From the NCBI RefSeq assembly GCF_000502875.1, contig NZ_AYWX01000005.1:169164-233163 (forward strand): a stretch of 64,000 nt of DNA, written 5' to 3'. Below the pieces are notes generated by a model. That model was given only the letters and a program-made list of their open reading frames with translations. It was not told the DNA's origin and ran no database searches. Position numbers and translations under genes: made by a program. Below, piece by piece: positions 53,107-61,882 of this stretch. The stretch's first letter is position 1, and each line of letters starts with the position of its first letter. The stretch comes from Mesorhizobium sp. L2C084A000 (GTDB lineage: Bacteria > Pseudomonadota > Alphaproteobacteria > Rhizobiales > Rhizobiaceae).

Positions 53107-54102
53107 TTAGCCTGCATCCGGCTGGCGGACATCGATGTCGCTGAGATAGGCAACGACGGTGACGTGGGACGTGGCAGCTGTCAGTCCGCCGATCACCAGC
53201 ACCATCAACACGACACCGAGATAGCCTGCCGAACCGATGGCGAAATTGCCGAACAGGGCGGTCGCCTGGTCGGCCTGCGGCGTCGCCATATTGCGCGACG
53301 ACCACCAGGAAAAGACGATGAACACGAGCACTGCGGCGGCACCGCCAGCCGCTGCTCCCTTCATGCCGGTGACCAGGAAATGCCGGCGGAATTCGCGCGC
53401 GATGAAGCGTGCTTCGGCGCCGACGAAATGCAGCACCTCGATGATGTGACCGTTGCCGGCCATGGCGCCGCGCGTCGCGAACACCACGGTCAGCACGGTC
53501 GCCGACAGCATCAGCGCCAGCACGGCGATGCCGATGGTCACCGTCGTGCGGGCCATGGCTACCAGCCGGTCGACCCAGGTGCGGTGATCGTCGAGCGATG
53601 CGCTCGGCAGTTTCGGCGTGATCGCGGCGCGCATGGCAGCGAAATCGGGCGGGCTGTTCTCGTCGATGGTGACGATAATCAGGCGCGGCACGGGTAATTC
53701 GTCGATGTTGAGCCCCGAGCCCAGCCAGGGCTCAAGGAGCCTCGCGGTCGCCTCGCGGTCGATGATCCGGGTCGTCTTGACGCCAGGGAATTCACCGGCG
53801 ATCTGGGAGGCCTGGGTAAGGGCTGCTTCCATGTCGAGCCCGTCGACCGGCTTGATCTGGATGGTCGCCTCGCGCGAAATCTGGTTCTCCCAGACGGACG
53901 CTGTGTCGCGCACCAGCGTCACCGCGCCGAAAGTCAGGCAGGACAGGAAGGTCATGATGGCGATGACCAGGACCAGTGCCCGGCCAGCGATGTTCTGCGC
54001 CGGCACGATCGGCGCCATCCTGCGCTGGGCGCGGGGCTTTGCCTCGGTCGCCTCGGCGTCCTGCTCCCGTTCCACAAAATGTTCGGCGGACAGTTCAGTC
54101 AT
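53107..54102 (-). CDS. ftsX: Cell division protein FtsX
   Basis: 331 residues. Four transmembrane helices (one near residue 45-65, three in the C-terminal 170) and a periplasmic domain between helices 1 and 2. With FtsE it makes an ABC-type complex at the septum that activates peptidoglycan hydrolases. A long charged cytosolic N terminus (about 40 residues) is normal for alphaproteobacteria. ATG 54102 overlaps the ftsE stop by eight bases, so translation is coupled. Confidence 0.94.
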   Translation of the reverse strand: MTELSAEHFVEREQDAEATEAKPRAQRRMAPIVPAQNIAGRALVLVIAIMTFLSCLTFGAVTLVRDTASVWENQISREATIQIKPVDGLDMEAALTQASQIAGEFPGVKTTRIIDREATARLLEPWLGSGLNIDELPVPRLIIVTIDENSPPDFAAMRAAITPKLPSASLDDHRTWVDRLVAMARTTVTIGIAVLALMLSATVLTVVFATRGAMAGNGHIIEVLHFVGAEARFIAREFRRHFLVTGMKGAAAGGAAAVLVFIVFSWWSSRNMATPQADQATALFGNFAIGSAGYLGVVLMVLVIGGLTAATSHVTVVAYLSDIDVRQPDAG

Positions 54103-54754
54103 AGATGTCCAGCCTTCCGCCGGCCAGGATCATGCGGCGCGCGTCGACCTGTTCCATCAGGCCAAGGTCGTGGGTGGCGATCACCACCGCGGTGCCGAGC
54201 CGGTTGAGCTCGATGAACAGCCGCAGCAGGCGTCGCGCCAGCGGCGGATCGACATTGCCGGTCGGTTCGTCGGCGAGCAGGATTTCCGGCTGCTCGATCA
54301 GCGCCCGCGCGATCGCCGCGCGCTGCTTCTCGCCGCCGGACAGAACCGGCGGCAGCACGTGCATGCGCTCGCCCAGCCCGACCCACTTCAACAACTCGGT
54401 GACATCGGTGCGGTAGCTCGCCTCCTCGCGCCCGCGCACGCGCAGCGGCAGCGCGACGTTCTCGTAGGTGGTCATGTGGTCGAGCAGGCGAAAATCCTGG
54501 AACACCACGCCGATGCGGCGGCGCAGATGCGGCAATTCGGTGCGCGAGATGCGCGAACGGTCCTTGCCAAAGATGGTGATCAGCCCGCGCGTCGGCTTCA
54601 GCGACATGAACAGCAGGCGCAGCAAGGTCGTCTTGCCGGCGCCCGAAGGCCCGCTCAGGAACTGGAAGGAGCGCTCCGGGATGTGCAGGGAGATGTCGCG
54701 GAGGATTTCCGGACCCATGCCATAGCGGAGGCCGACATTTTCGAAACGAATCAA
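54095..54754 (-). CDS. ftsE: Cell division ATP-binding protein FtsE
   Basis: 219 residues from a TTG start at 54754 (MIRFENVGLRYG, the usual FtsE N terminus and length); an alternative GTG at 54778 adds eight residues. Walker A SGPSGAGKTT, Q-loop VFQDFRLLDHMTTYENV, signature LSGGEKQR, Walker B ILLADEPTGN and switch His in ATHDLGL are intact. It supplies ATPase activity to FtsEX at the division septum. A consensus CtrA box lies about 70 bases upstream. Confidence 0.95.
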   Translation of the reverse strand: MIRFENVGLRYGMGPEILRDISLHIPERSFQFLSGPSGAGKTTLLRLLFMSLKPTRGLITIFGKDRSRISRTELPHLRRRIGVVFQDFRLLDHMTTYENVALPLRVRGREEASYRTDVTELLKWVGLGERMHVLPPVLSGGEKQRAAIARALIEQPEILLADEPTGNVDPPLARRLLRLFIELNRLGTAVVIATHDLGLMEQVDARRMILAGGRLDIYD

Positions 54755-54824
54755 TTTCGACGACCTGAATTTCGGCACGGCGGCGAGCCGGCCTGTTTTA
54801 GATAAAGACCATCGGCCGGCATGG

Positions 54825-54839
54825 TTAACCGGCGGTTAA
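54825..54839. promoter_or_regulatory. CtrA-binding site ahead of ftsE
   Basis: TTAA-N7-TTAA (54825-54828 and 54836-54839); read on the minus strand it is TTAACCGCCGGTTAACC, the full TTAA-N7-TTAAC consensus of the alphaproteobacterial cell-cycle regulator CtrA. It lies 71 bases before the ftsE TTG and 108 bases before the divergent gene. A further TTAACC half site is at 54887-54892. Confidence 0.65.
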
Positions 54840-54946
54840 TTTCTGGGCTGTTTCGGCTCGTCACGAGGGCTCCGGTGGGGAAGCGTTAACCATTTGTGTT
54901 TACGCAAAAGAAACGAAAAGCGAACACGTGCTGCAATGCTGGGGCC

Positions 54947-55591
54947 ATGATGGCTGACGATCGAACCGCGCGCCCGGTTTCCGGCGAAATCATGACCGAT
55001 CCGGCGGCAATCGCCGCAGCGGACCGGTTCATGCGCGGTTCGGCTGCCGACATCGTCGATGCCGACTACGTGGTGATGCCGCGCCTTGCGCCTGCCGTGG
55101 AAAGCGTTTCGCCGCTGCCGCGCGCGATCGTCACGCCGCCCATCGACGGCATGGACATGTTGCGCAAGCCCGAGACTCCGGCAGAACGACCGCCAACCTC
55201 ACGCGGCGGGCCAATCTTCTGGGTCGCCGGCATCGGCGCTGCCTTGGCCGCATTCTGGACCTCCGGCGGGCATGCGCTGGTGCGCCAGGCGCCGTTCCTG
55301 TCCAGCGCGCAGGCGTCGGCGCTCAGCATTTCGGGCGTCACGTCACGCGTCGACGCTACCGGGCCGAACGCCGCACTGTTCGTCGATGGCGAGGCCGTCA
55401 ATGACGGTGCGAAACCGACGCAGTTGCCGCCGCTTGAAATCCGGGTGACTGGCAATGACGGGCAGACCACCCGCTATACGTTGGGGACATCCGGCCGCTC
55501 GCTGGCCTCTGGCGAAAGATTCGGCTTTGCCAGCCGGCTCGACTTGCCTAGAAACGGTGTGAAGACCGTGTCGGTCACTTTCGCCGAATAG
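54947..55591 (+). CDS. Conserved rhizobial single-pass membrane protein next to ftsEX
   Basis: About 214 residues, not confidently assigned. An ~85-residue cytosolic N terminus, one transmembrane helix (about 91-110, GPIFWVAGIGAALAAFW), then an extracytoplasmic beta-type domain ending LEIRVTGNDGQTTRYTLG and RFGFASRLDLPRNGVKTVSVTF, which resembles DUF3426-type domains. In rhizobia the position divergent from ftsE is often held by zinc-ribbon (MJ0042) proteins with a similar C-terminal half; no zinc ribbon is visible here. Adjacent ATGs at 54947 and 54950. A CtrA box lies in the divergent promoter region. Confidence 0.75.
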   Translation: MMADDRTARPVSGEIMTDPAAIAAADRFMRGSAADIVDADYVVMPRLAPAVESVSPLPRAIVTPPIDGMDMLRKPETPAERPPTSRGGPIFWVAGIGAALAAFWTSGGHALVRQAPFLSSAQASALSISGVTSRVDATGPNAALFVDGEAVNDGAKPTQLPPLEIRVTGNDGQTTRYTLGTSGRSLASGERFGFASRLDLPRNGVKTVSVTFAE

Positions 55592-55614
55592 GCGATCACC
55601 GGGGAAGACCATCA

Positions 55615-56157
55615 ATGCCCATCGTACGCGGCAAGGACATCGAGGTTCTGTTTTCGGCATCGGCGATCGCGCGGCGCAATCTCGAGCTCGCCAAGGAGAT
55701 TGCCGGACACGATTATCACGATCTGCTGGTGATCTCGGTGCTGAAGGGCTCGTTCATCTTCGCCGCGGATCTCATCCGGGCCATGCACGATGTCGGCCTG
55801 TCGCCGGAGGTCGAATTCATCTTCATCTCCAGCTACGGGGCCGGCACCAGCAGCGGCGAGGTGAGGGTGCTGCGCGACATCGACAATGAGGTCGCCGGCC
55901 GCGACGTGCTGCTGATCGACGACATTCTCGAATCGGGGAAGACGCTGAGCTTTACCCGCGAGCTGATGTTGTCGCGGGGCGCCAAGAGCTGTTCGATCGC
56001 CGTGCTGCTCGACAAGCGCATGCGCCGCCAGACCGAGCTCAATGCCGATTATGTCGGCTTCGACTGCCCCGACTATTTCGTCGTCGGCTACGGCATGGAT
56101 GTCGCCCATGCTTTTCGCGAATTGCCGTTTGTCGGTGTCGTCAAAGGGGATGTCTGA
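55615..56157 (+). CDS. hpt: Hypoxanthine phosphoribosyltransferase
   Basis: 180 residues. Purine salvage enzyme joining hypoxanthine (or guanine) to PRPP. VISVLKGSFIFAADLIRAM, FIFISSYGAGTSSGEV, the PRPP-binding VLLIDDILESGKT and DKRMRRQTELNADYVGF are typical. Starts 23 bases after the previous gene with an AGG ribosome binding site; probably cotranscribed with it. The C terminus is complete. Confidence 0.95.
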   Translation: MPIVRGKDIEVLFSASAIARRNLELAKEIAGHDYHDLLVISVLKGSFIFAADLIRAMHDVGLSPEVEFIFISSYGAGTSSGEVRVLRDIDNEVAGRDVLLIDDILESGKTLSFTRELMLSRGAKSCSIAVLLDKRMRRQTELNADYVGFDCPDYFVVGYGMDVAHAFRELPFVGVVKGDV

Positions 56158-56184
56158 GCGGCATCAAAAAGGTTTGCTGACGCT

Positions 56185-56225
56185 TAGAGCGGGTCGTCGC
56201 TTCACGAAAACGCCGAACCGCTCTA
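56185..56225. repeat. Intergenic palindrome, type C
   Basis: TAGAGCGG (56185-56192) and CCGCTCTA (56218-56225) are exact inverted ends around a CG-rich centre. It immediately precedes a family B element, giving a mosaic of palindromes between hpt and the response-regulator gene. Confidence 0.75.
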
Positions 56226-56240
56226 GTTTTTTGTTTTGAC

Positions 56241-56307
56241 GCAATTCCCAAGGGAAAGCGCTTTGCACTTTTCCCGGGAAAACCGTCTCACACTTTTCCT
56301 GAATTGC
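56241..56307. repeat. Dispersed palindromic element, family B (long copy)
   Basis: GCAATTCC (56241) ... GAATTGC (56301-56307) with repeated internal CACTTTTCC segments (56275 region and 56291) and GGAAAACCG. The related shorter copy is at 59196-59239; the two share GGAAAACCG, then TCACACTTTTCCTG. Confidence 0.75.
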
Positions 56308-56346
56308 TCTGGGCTTTCAGGAAAAGTCAACTTTTGGCGGCCAAAT

Positions 56347-56727
56347 ATGCCGGCCATGGCAAAGCTTCTGATCGTCGAGGACGATGAGTCCGTCCGCACC
56401 CTGGCCGCCCGCGCGCTTGAACGCGCCGGGCACACAATCGATATCGCGGCGGACGGCGCGCAGGGGCTTTCGCTGATCCAGGCCGCGCGTGGCGGCTATG
56501 ATCTCGTCGTCTCCGACATCCGCATGCCGGAGATGGACGGCATCGAGATGGCGATCGCGGCTGCGGCACTGTTTCCGGCGATCAAGATCGTGCTGATGAC
56601 CGGCTATGCCGACCAGCGCGAGCGCGCCGAGGAATTGAACGGCATCATCCTCGATGTCGTGCAGAAGCCCTTCACGCTGGCCGAAATCCGCTCGCGCGTC
56701 GAACGGGCGCTGATCTGCTTCGCCTGA
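56347..56727 (+). CDS. Single-domain response regulator
   Basis: 126 residues (ATG 56347; ATG 56356 is an alternative starting MAKLLIVEDD). A lone receiver domain: acidic pair in VEDDES, phospho-acceptor Asp in VVSDIRMPEMDG, Thr in LMTGYA and Lys in VQKPF. No output domain, so it acts as a phosphorelay intermediate or protein-binding regulator, in the manner of CpdR/DivK-type proteins; the exact orthologue is not claimed. A palindromic mosaic separates it from hpt. Its TGA and the stop of the convergent EamA gene meet as TGATCA with no gap. Confidence 0.9.
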   Translation: MPAMAKLLIVEDDESVRTLAARALERAGHTIDIAADGAQGLSLIQAARGGYDLVVSDIRMPEMDGIEMAIAAAALFPAIKIVLMTGYADQRERAEELNGIILDVVQKPFTLAEIRSRVERALICFA

Positions 56728-57681
56728 TCAGGCTGGATCGGCAGTAGCGAGCACGGGGGCTGCGCTCTTGCGTCGTTCGGTGTTGAGCGCCAACAGGCCG
56801 GCGCCGATGATCAAGGCGGCCCCGATGACGGTCGTCGACCGCGGTACTTCGGCGAAGAACAGGAAACCCCACAGCGGCGACCACAGGATGCCGGTGTATT
56901 CGAAGGTGGCAACGCGGTTGGCCTGCGCCATCCGGTAGGCCTGCGACAGCAGGATCATGCCGGCGGAGGCGACGAAGCCGCAGGCGGCCATCTTGAGAAA
57001 ATCCGGCAGCGTCGGCCAAAGCCATGGCCTTACCAGGAATTCCAGGCTCGGGTGGACGGCGTGGGTGATGCCGGCTAGATGAAACGCCCCGGCAACCACG
57101 GCGGCGCCGACCAGATAGGCGCCGTTCTGATAGAAGGCCATGACGGTGGACGATTCAGTATCGCCGATCTTGCGGGCCATCAGCTGCGAAAAACCATAGA
57201 GCGCCGCCGAGCCCAGCGACAGCAGCGCTGCCCAGTCGAACAGTCCTGCGCCGGGACGCAGCATCACGAGGACGCCGAACAAGCCGATCAGCACGGTTGC
57301 CAGTGTCTGCCAGGAGACGCGCTCGCCAAGATACGGCCCGGCCAGCACCATGATGAACAGCGGCGCCATGAAATAAAGCGCCACGGCATCGGCAAGCGGC
57401 AAGGCAGCGATGGCCAGGTAGTACATCGTATAGGAGGTGAACTGAATGAAGGCGCGCACCGTCAGCATGCCGAATCGCTTCGACAGGATCGCCCGCAAGC
57501 CGACATCGGCATGGACCAGAACGATCAGGATCGGCAGGGCGACGATCGAGCGGATCGCCATCACCTCGGTCACTGGATAGCCGCTCGACACGGCTTTGAC
57601 GAGCGGATCCTGCAGCGAAAAGACCAGCACGCCGAGGCACAGGCTCAGGATGCCGCCCACCATCCGATTCTGCATCTGCAT
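56728..57681 (-). CDS. EamA/DMT family transporter
   Basis: 317 residues, ten transmembrane helices in two EamA halves. GILSLCLGVLVFSLQDPLVKAV, MYYLAIAALPLADAVALYFMAPLF and RVATFEYTGILWSPLWGFLFFAE are characteristic of the RhaT/SAM-carrier-like DMT group. ATG 57681 is preferred because AGGAG sits six bases before it; ATGs at 57675 and 57663 are in frame. Divergent from a LysR gene that probably regulates it. Exported compound unknown. Confidence 0.9.
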   Translation of the reverse strand: MQMQNRMVGGILSLCLGVLVFSLQDPLVKAVSSGYPVTEVMAIRSIVALPILIVLVHADVGLRAILSKRFGMLTVRAFIQFTSYTMYYLAIAALPLADAVALYFMAPLFIMVLAGPYLGERVSWQTLATVLIGLFGVLVMLRPGAGLFDWAALLSLGSAALYGFSQLMARKIGDTESSTVMAFYQNGAYLVGAAVVAGAFHLAGITHAVHPSLEFLVRPWLWPTLPDFLKMAACGFVASAGMILLSQAYRMAQANRVATFEYTGILWSPLWGFLFFAEVPRSTTVIGAALIIGAGLLALNTERRKSAAPVLATADPA

Positions 57682-57884
57682 CCAGGCTCCTGCGCGTACG
57701 ATCCGAAGCTGCCGCTTGCGGGTAAAAAGAACCCGCCACCGTTTCGGGCAGCGGGCACGAGTGAGGACTCTTGATTGGTCCGCGGCTGATTTCGCAGCCG
57801 CATATCCAATGGGTGAGGCCACTATCGTCCGCCGTTTGACATGTTGCAAACGAATTGGAATGATGCCAGCAATCAAATTCTCTT

Positions 57885-58778
57885 ATGGCGGGTTTCATGC
57901 GGCCGACCCTCGACAGCGACCTCCTGCGCACCTTCGTGGCGATTGCCGAGACCGGCAATTTCACCAAGGCGGCGGAGCAGGCCGGCCGCACCCAATCCGC
58001 GGTGTCGATGCAGATGAAGAAGCTCGAAGAGCTGATCGGCGCCAGCCTGTTCGAGCGCGGTTCGCGCGGCGTCGCGTTGACGCGGCGCGGCGGCGAACTC
58101 ATCGTCAACGCCCGCCGCATTGTCTCGCTGCTCGACGAGACGTCGGCATCGATGGCGGCAGCGCCGCTTGGCGGTCCGGTTCGCATCGGCATTCCGGAGG
58201 AATATGGCCACGCCATCCTGTCGCGCGCTCTCGGCGCTTTTTCGAAGCGTCATACGCAGGTCGAGGTCACCGTGCGCTATGCCCATTCCGGGGCGCAGAT
58301 GGCGGCGCTCGCTGCCGGCGAGCTCGATCTGTGCGTGGTGTTCGAATGGCAGGATCCTGCCGGCGGCGAAGTGCTTATGCAGGACCCGACCGTGTGGGTG
58401 ACGTCGACCCTGCACCATATGCATGAGGAACAGCCGGTGCCGATCGCGCTCTACAACCGGGCCGGCTGGTGCAAGGACTTTGCCATCAAATCACTGGAGC
58501 AGCGCGATCTTGCCTATCGTGTCGCCTATACCAGCGACACCACCGGCGGCCTCAAGCTCGCCGTCACCTCCGGACTGGCGATCGCGCCGATTTCGCGCAG
58601 CAACATTCCGGACGGCTGTCGTGAACTGACCACGGCAGACGGATTCGGCGCCATCGATTCCTCGAACGTGGTGATGCACCGCAACCCGAATGCGTCAGGC
58701 GAGGCGATCGACGGCATGCAGGATGCTATCCGCGAAGCCTTCGTCAACAGGCTCAGTCAGCCGGCGGCATCCTCGTAG
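57885..58778 (+). CDS. LysR-type transcriptional regulator
   Basis: 297 residues. N-terminal DNA-binding domain with TFVAIAETGNFTKAAEQAGRTQSAVSMQMKKLEEL (about 17-51), then a periplasmic-binding-like effector domain. ATG 57885 or 57897 (MRPTLDSDLL) are both possible. Divergent from the EamA exporter over 203 bases, the classic arrangement for a regulator and its exporter gene. Its 3' end overlaps the convergent VOC gene by 22 bases. Confidence 0.92.
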   Translation: MAGFMRPTLDSDLLRTFVAIAETGNFTKAAEQAGRTQSAVSMQMKKLEELIGASLFERGSRGVALTRRGGELIVNARRIVSLLDETSASMAAAPLGGPVRIGIPEEYGHAILSRALGAFSKRHTQVEVTVRYAHSGAQMAALAAGELDLCVVFEWQDPAGGEVLMQDPTVWVTSTLHHMHEEQPVPIALYNRAGWCKDFAIKSLEQRDLAYRVAYTSDTTGGLKLAVTSGLAIAPISRSNIPDGCRELTTADGFGAIDSSNVVMHRNPNASGEAIDGMQDAIREAFVNRLSQPAASS

Positions 58779-59128
58779 AAATGCAGCCTGTTGCCGAACG
58801 GATCGGCGACCGATATCTCGCGGGTCTTCCAAGGCGTCTCTTCCACGCCTGGCCGGGCGAAGCGGTAGTTTTTGCCGATCAGTTCGCCATGAAGAGCCGT
58901 GATGTCCTCGACCTCGATGCGCAGGGCGATGCCGGGTGCACCGTCGCCATGATGTTCGCTGAGATGCAGAACGCAGCCGTCGCGGCCGACCGCCATGTAA
59001 AGCGGCGCGTCGTCCGCGAAGCGATGTTCCCACTGCACCTCGAAGCCGAGGAAGCCGACATAGAATTCACGCGCCTTGGCAATGTCGAAGATGCGCAGGA
59101 TGGGTGTGACGGCGCCAAGTCTGGGCAT
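58757..59128 (-). CDS. VOC family (glyoxalase/bleomycin-resistance-like) protein
   Basis: 123 residues. ILRIFDIAKAREFYVGFLGFEVQWEHRF and SVADPFGNRLHFYE are the two beta-alpha-beta-beta-beta modules of the vicinal-oxygen-chelate fold. Closest in appearance to the glyoxalase superfamily/bleomycin-resistance group (BLMT-like); activity not assigned. It overlaps the LysR gene tail-to-tail by 22 bases, and the TIGR02302 gene lies upstream in the other direction across a palindrome. Confidence 0.9.
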   Translation of the reverse strand: MPRLGAVTPILRIFDIAKAREFYVGFLGFEVQWEHRFADDAPLYMAVGRDGCVLHLSEHHGDGAPGIALRIEVEDITALHGELIGKNYRFARPGVEETPWKTREISVADPFGNRLHFYEDAAG

Positions 59129-59195
59129 GGTGGTGCAACCGTGCGAGAGGATTTTTCAGGTGGGACGGACGCGGGCGGCAATCCTATGTTTTTTC

Positions 59196-59239
59196 GCAAT
59201 TCCGGACGGAAAACCGCTTCACACTTTTCCTGGAATTGC
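59196..59239. repeat. Dispersed palindromic element, family B
   Basis: GCAATTCC (59196-59203) and GGAATTGC (59232-59239) exact inverted ends, with GGAAAACCG and CACACTTTTCC inside. It abuts the stop codon of the TIGR02302 gene (59241). Confidence 0.85.
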
Positions 59240-59240
59240 T

Positions 59241-61829
59241 CTATTTCAGCTCGAGCAGCCGTTCCAGATAGCTGCGTTCGATATCAGGGCTGAGCGCATT
59301 GCCGAGCCGCTTGCGGATCGCTTCCAGTATCTGGCGGGCACGCTGCACGTCGATCTCGTCGGGCACCTTCACCGAATCGCCGAAGTCGGGACCCGTGCTG
59401 GCGCGTGGCCGGCCGAGCGGATCACGATCGGCGTTCTGCTGGCGGCCGCCTTCCTCGCCGCCGCCCTGGTCGCCTTGCATGGCCTGCATCTGCTTCATCA
59501 TGTCCTTGGCGCCCTTGCGCAGCGCTTCCAGCGCCCGGCCCTGATGACCGACGGCCGCATCGCCTTCGCCCTCGCCGAGTGCCTGTTCGGCATTGCCCAT
59601 GGACTTGCCGGCCTCGCCAAATCCTTCATTGGGCTCCATACCAATGCCTTCGAGGCCCTTCTTCAGCTGCTCGAGGTCGCTTTGCAACTGGCCCTGGCCC
59701 TGCTGCAGCTGTTTCAGCGCATCGGCGAATTCCTGGGGCGTCATCGGCTTTTGCCGGGCGAGCGGATCGCGGTCTTCGCCGACGCCGGGTCTGTCCTCAT
59801 CCTGGCCGCCTTCGCCGAGCTGCTCGTCACGGTTCTGCCCGCGCTGGCGCTCGCCGCGCTGCATCTGATCCATGCGGAAGGTGTCGTTCATCATCTCCTG
59901 CTGACGTCGCAGGATCTCGCCCAGCTTGTCCATCTGTTGGCGCATCTCGCTGTCCTGCTGGCCGCCTTGCTGCTGACGGCCGGCTTGCAGATTGTTCATC
60001 ATGTCCTGCAGTTGCGACAGCAGTTGCTGGGCCTTGTCGCGATCACCGGACTTGGCCAGGTTTTCGATCTGGTCCATCATGCGATCGACGTCGCTCTGGC
60101 GCAGTTCCTGGCCGTTCTGCTGCATCTGCGGGGCGTTGGGATTCTGCTTGGCGCGCTCCGCGAATTCCTGCAGGAACTGGTTCATCGCCTCGCGCAGTTC
60201 CTTCATCGCCTTTTCGATTTCAGCGTCGCTTGCGCCATTCTTGATGGCGTCCTGCAGCGCCTGTTGCGCCTGACGCAGCCGTTTTTCGGCGGCCGAAAGA
60301 TTGCCTTCCTCGATGCCGAGCGCGATTTCCCAGAGATAGGAGACTTCGCTGCGCAATTGATCGTCGCTCTCGGCCATCTTCAGCCGGGTGCGGGCGCTCA
60401 TGATGGCAAGGTAGTGGGACATGTTGTCGAACGTGTCTTCCGGCCGCAGCGTGATGGCGTCCATCAGGTCGAGCACGCGCGGCTTGGCGTTGGCGTCGAG
60501 CGCCAGCAGGCGGCGCTGTTCGATCACGGCGCGTGCCAGCGGATTGGCGAAAGGCCGCTCCGGCATCAGCAGCGTCTTGGTTTGGCTCGATGCGGTGTGC
60601 CCGCCATCGTCGGTGGCGACCAGCGTCAGCTTGATGCTGCTGCCGGCCCAGACATGCTCGGTCAGGTCCTTGGAGGTCCTGGCGGCGTTCGACTTGCCGC
60701 CGCGGCGCGGCAGCGTCAGCGGCATTTCAGGTGCACCGTACAGCGGACGCGCACTCGGCGCCTGCGGATCGGCGAGCGCGAACACCGCCCTGGCGGTGGC
60801 GGCGCCATAGTCGTCGTCGATCTGGTAGTTTAGCTCGAAGGCGCCGTTGGCGGCGCGCTTGGGCTCGCCGACGAAGCGGATCTGCGGCGGCTTGTCCGAT
60901 ACGACCGCGAAGGCCCAGCGGCCGAGCTGGTCCTCGCCCGACGTCAGCGTCAGCGTGCCGTCGCCGGTCAGCTTGCTGGTGAACTGGCGCACCTTGGACG
61001 GCGGCGCCGGGCTTGCAGCCGGCTTGGCGGCGGCCTGCGGCGCAGCGGGGTCGATGACGCGGGCGTTGCCATTCTTGTCGGCATAGCCGAGCGTTTCCTC
61101 ACCCGAGCCGCCCGTCACGCGCAGCGAAACGTCACTGCCTTCGGGAACCGTAAAGGTCGGGATCGCCTGGTTTGCATCGGCGGTCAGGAAGATCGGCGGC
61201 TTGCCGGTATAGGCCGGTGGCGTCACCCATGCATCGATGCGCGGCGGCACGATATCGCGCGTCCCATGGGCATTGAAGCCGTCGCTGATCCTGCCGCCCG
61301 TCGGTCCGAAGGAGAAGGCGAAGGCGGTAACGAGCAAAAGGGCCGCCACCGCGCGCAGCCCCCAGGGGTCGCGCTCCGGCACGCGCGTGCGCGGCAGGTC
61401 GGCGCCAAGGTTGTCGAGCTTTCCGGCCATGCGCTTCTGGTGTTCACGCCACAACGCCTGCGAGAAGCTGCTTTCCCTGCCGCTGGGCCGGTCGGTCTGC
61501 ACCAGCACCGGGCTGTGCAACAATTGATTGGCGGCCTCGATGCGGCGGTCGATTTCGCCGGCGCCCGGCAGGCGGAAGAAGCGCAGCGGATAGAGCGCGG
61601 CCAGTGCCGCTATGGCAAAAGCAGCGACGAGGCCGATGCGCGCCATATCCGGCAGCCGGGAGAACAGCCCGAGCCAGGAGATGCTGAGGAACAGGCTGGC
61701 GACGATGACGAGCGGAAGCAGCAACGGCCAGCCGCGCTCGACCATCATCGAGACCCGCGTCGCCAGCCGGCTCACGGCCAGCCGCCCGGCGAGGCCGCGA
61801 TTGCTGCTGAAGGTGGGTCGTTGCGTCAT
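59241..61829 (-). CDS. TIGR02302-type (DUF4175) membrane protein
   Basis: 862 residues. Two or three N-terminal transmembrane helices (about 30-85 and near 155-170), a large extracytoplasmic region, and a C-terminal third that is rich in Gln/Met/Gly (QQLLSQLQDMMNNLQ, then EQALGEGEGDAAVG) and probably helical. This is the alphaproteobacterial TIGR02302 family next to lysA; function unknown. ATG 61829 has AGGAAGGG ahead of it; the frame upstream to 61910 runs through a repeat element. Transcribed in the same direction as lysA and the dehydratase. Confidence 0.92.
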   Translation of the reverse strand: MTQRPTFSSNRGLAGRLAVSRLATRVSMMVERGWPLLLPLVIVASLFLSISWLGLFSRLPDMARIGLVAAFAIAALAALYPLRFFRLPGAGEIDRRIEAANQLLHSPVLVQTDRPSGRESSFSQALWREHQKRMAGKLDNLGADLPRTRVPERDPWGLRAVAALLLVTAFAFSFGPTGGRISDGFNAHGTRDIVPPRIDAWVTPPAYTGKPPIFLTADANQAIPTFTVPEGSDVSLRVTGGSGEETLGYADKNGNARVIDPAAPQAAAKPAASPAPPSKVRQFTSKLTGDGTLTLTSGEDQLGRWAFAVVSDKPPQIRFVGEPKRAANGAFELNYQIDDDYGAATARAVFALADPQAPSARPLYGAPEMPLTLPRRGGKSNAARTSKDLTEHVWAGSSIKLTLVATDDGGHTASSQTKTLLMPERPFANPLARAVIEQRRLLALDANAKPRVLDLMDAITLRPEDTFDNMSHYLAIMSARTRLKMAESDDQLRSEVSYLWEIALGIEEGNLSAAEKRLRQAQQALQDAIKNGASDAEIEKAMKELREAMNQFLQEFAERAKQNPNAPQMQQNGQELRQSDVDRMMDQIENLAKSGDRDKAQQLLSQLQDMMNNLQAGRQQQGGQQDSEMRQQMDKLGEILRRQQEMMNDTFRMDQMQRGERQRGQNRDEQLGEGGQDEDRPGVGEDRDPLARQKPMTPQEFADALKQLQQGQGQLQSDLEQLKKGLEGIGMEPNEGFGEAGKSMGNAEQALGEGEGDAAVGHQGRALEALRKGAKDMMKQMQAMQGDQGGGEEGGRQQNADRDPLGRPRASTGPDFGDSVKVPDEIDVQRARQILEAIRKRLGNALSPDIERSYLERLLELK

Positions 61830-61882
61830 CGGCCCTTCCTTGAGCCTATCCCGGAAACCGGGATGCGGCCCTATCCCTATGA

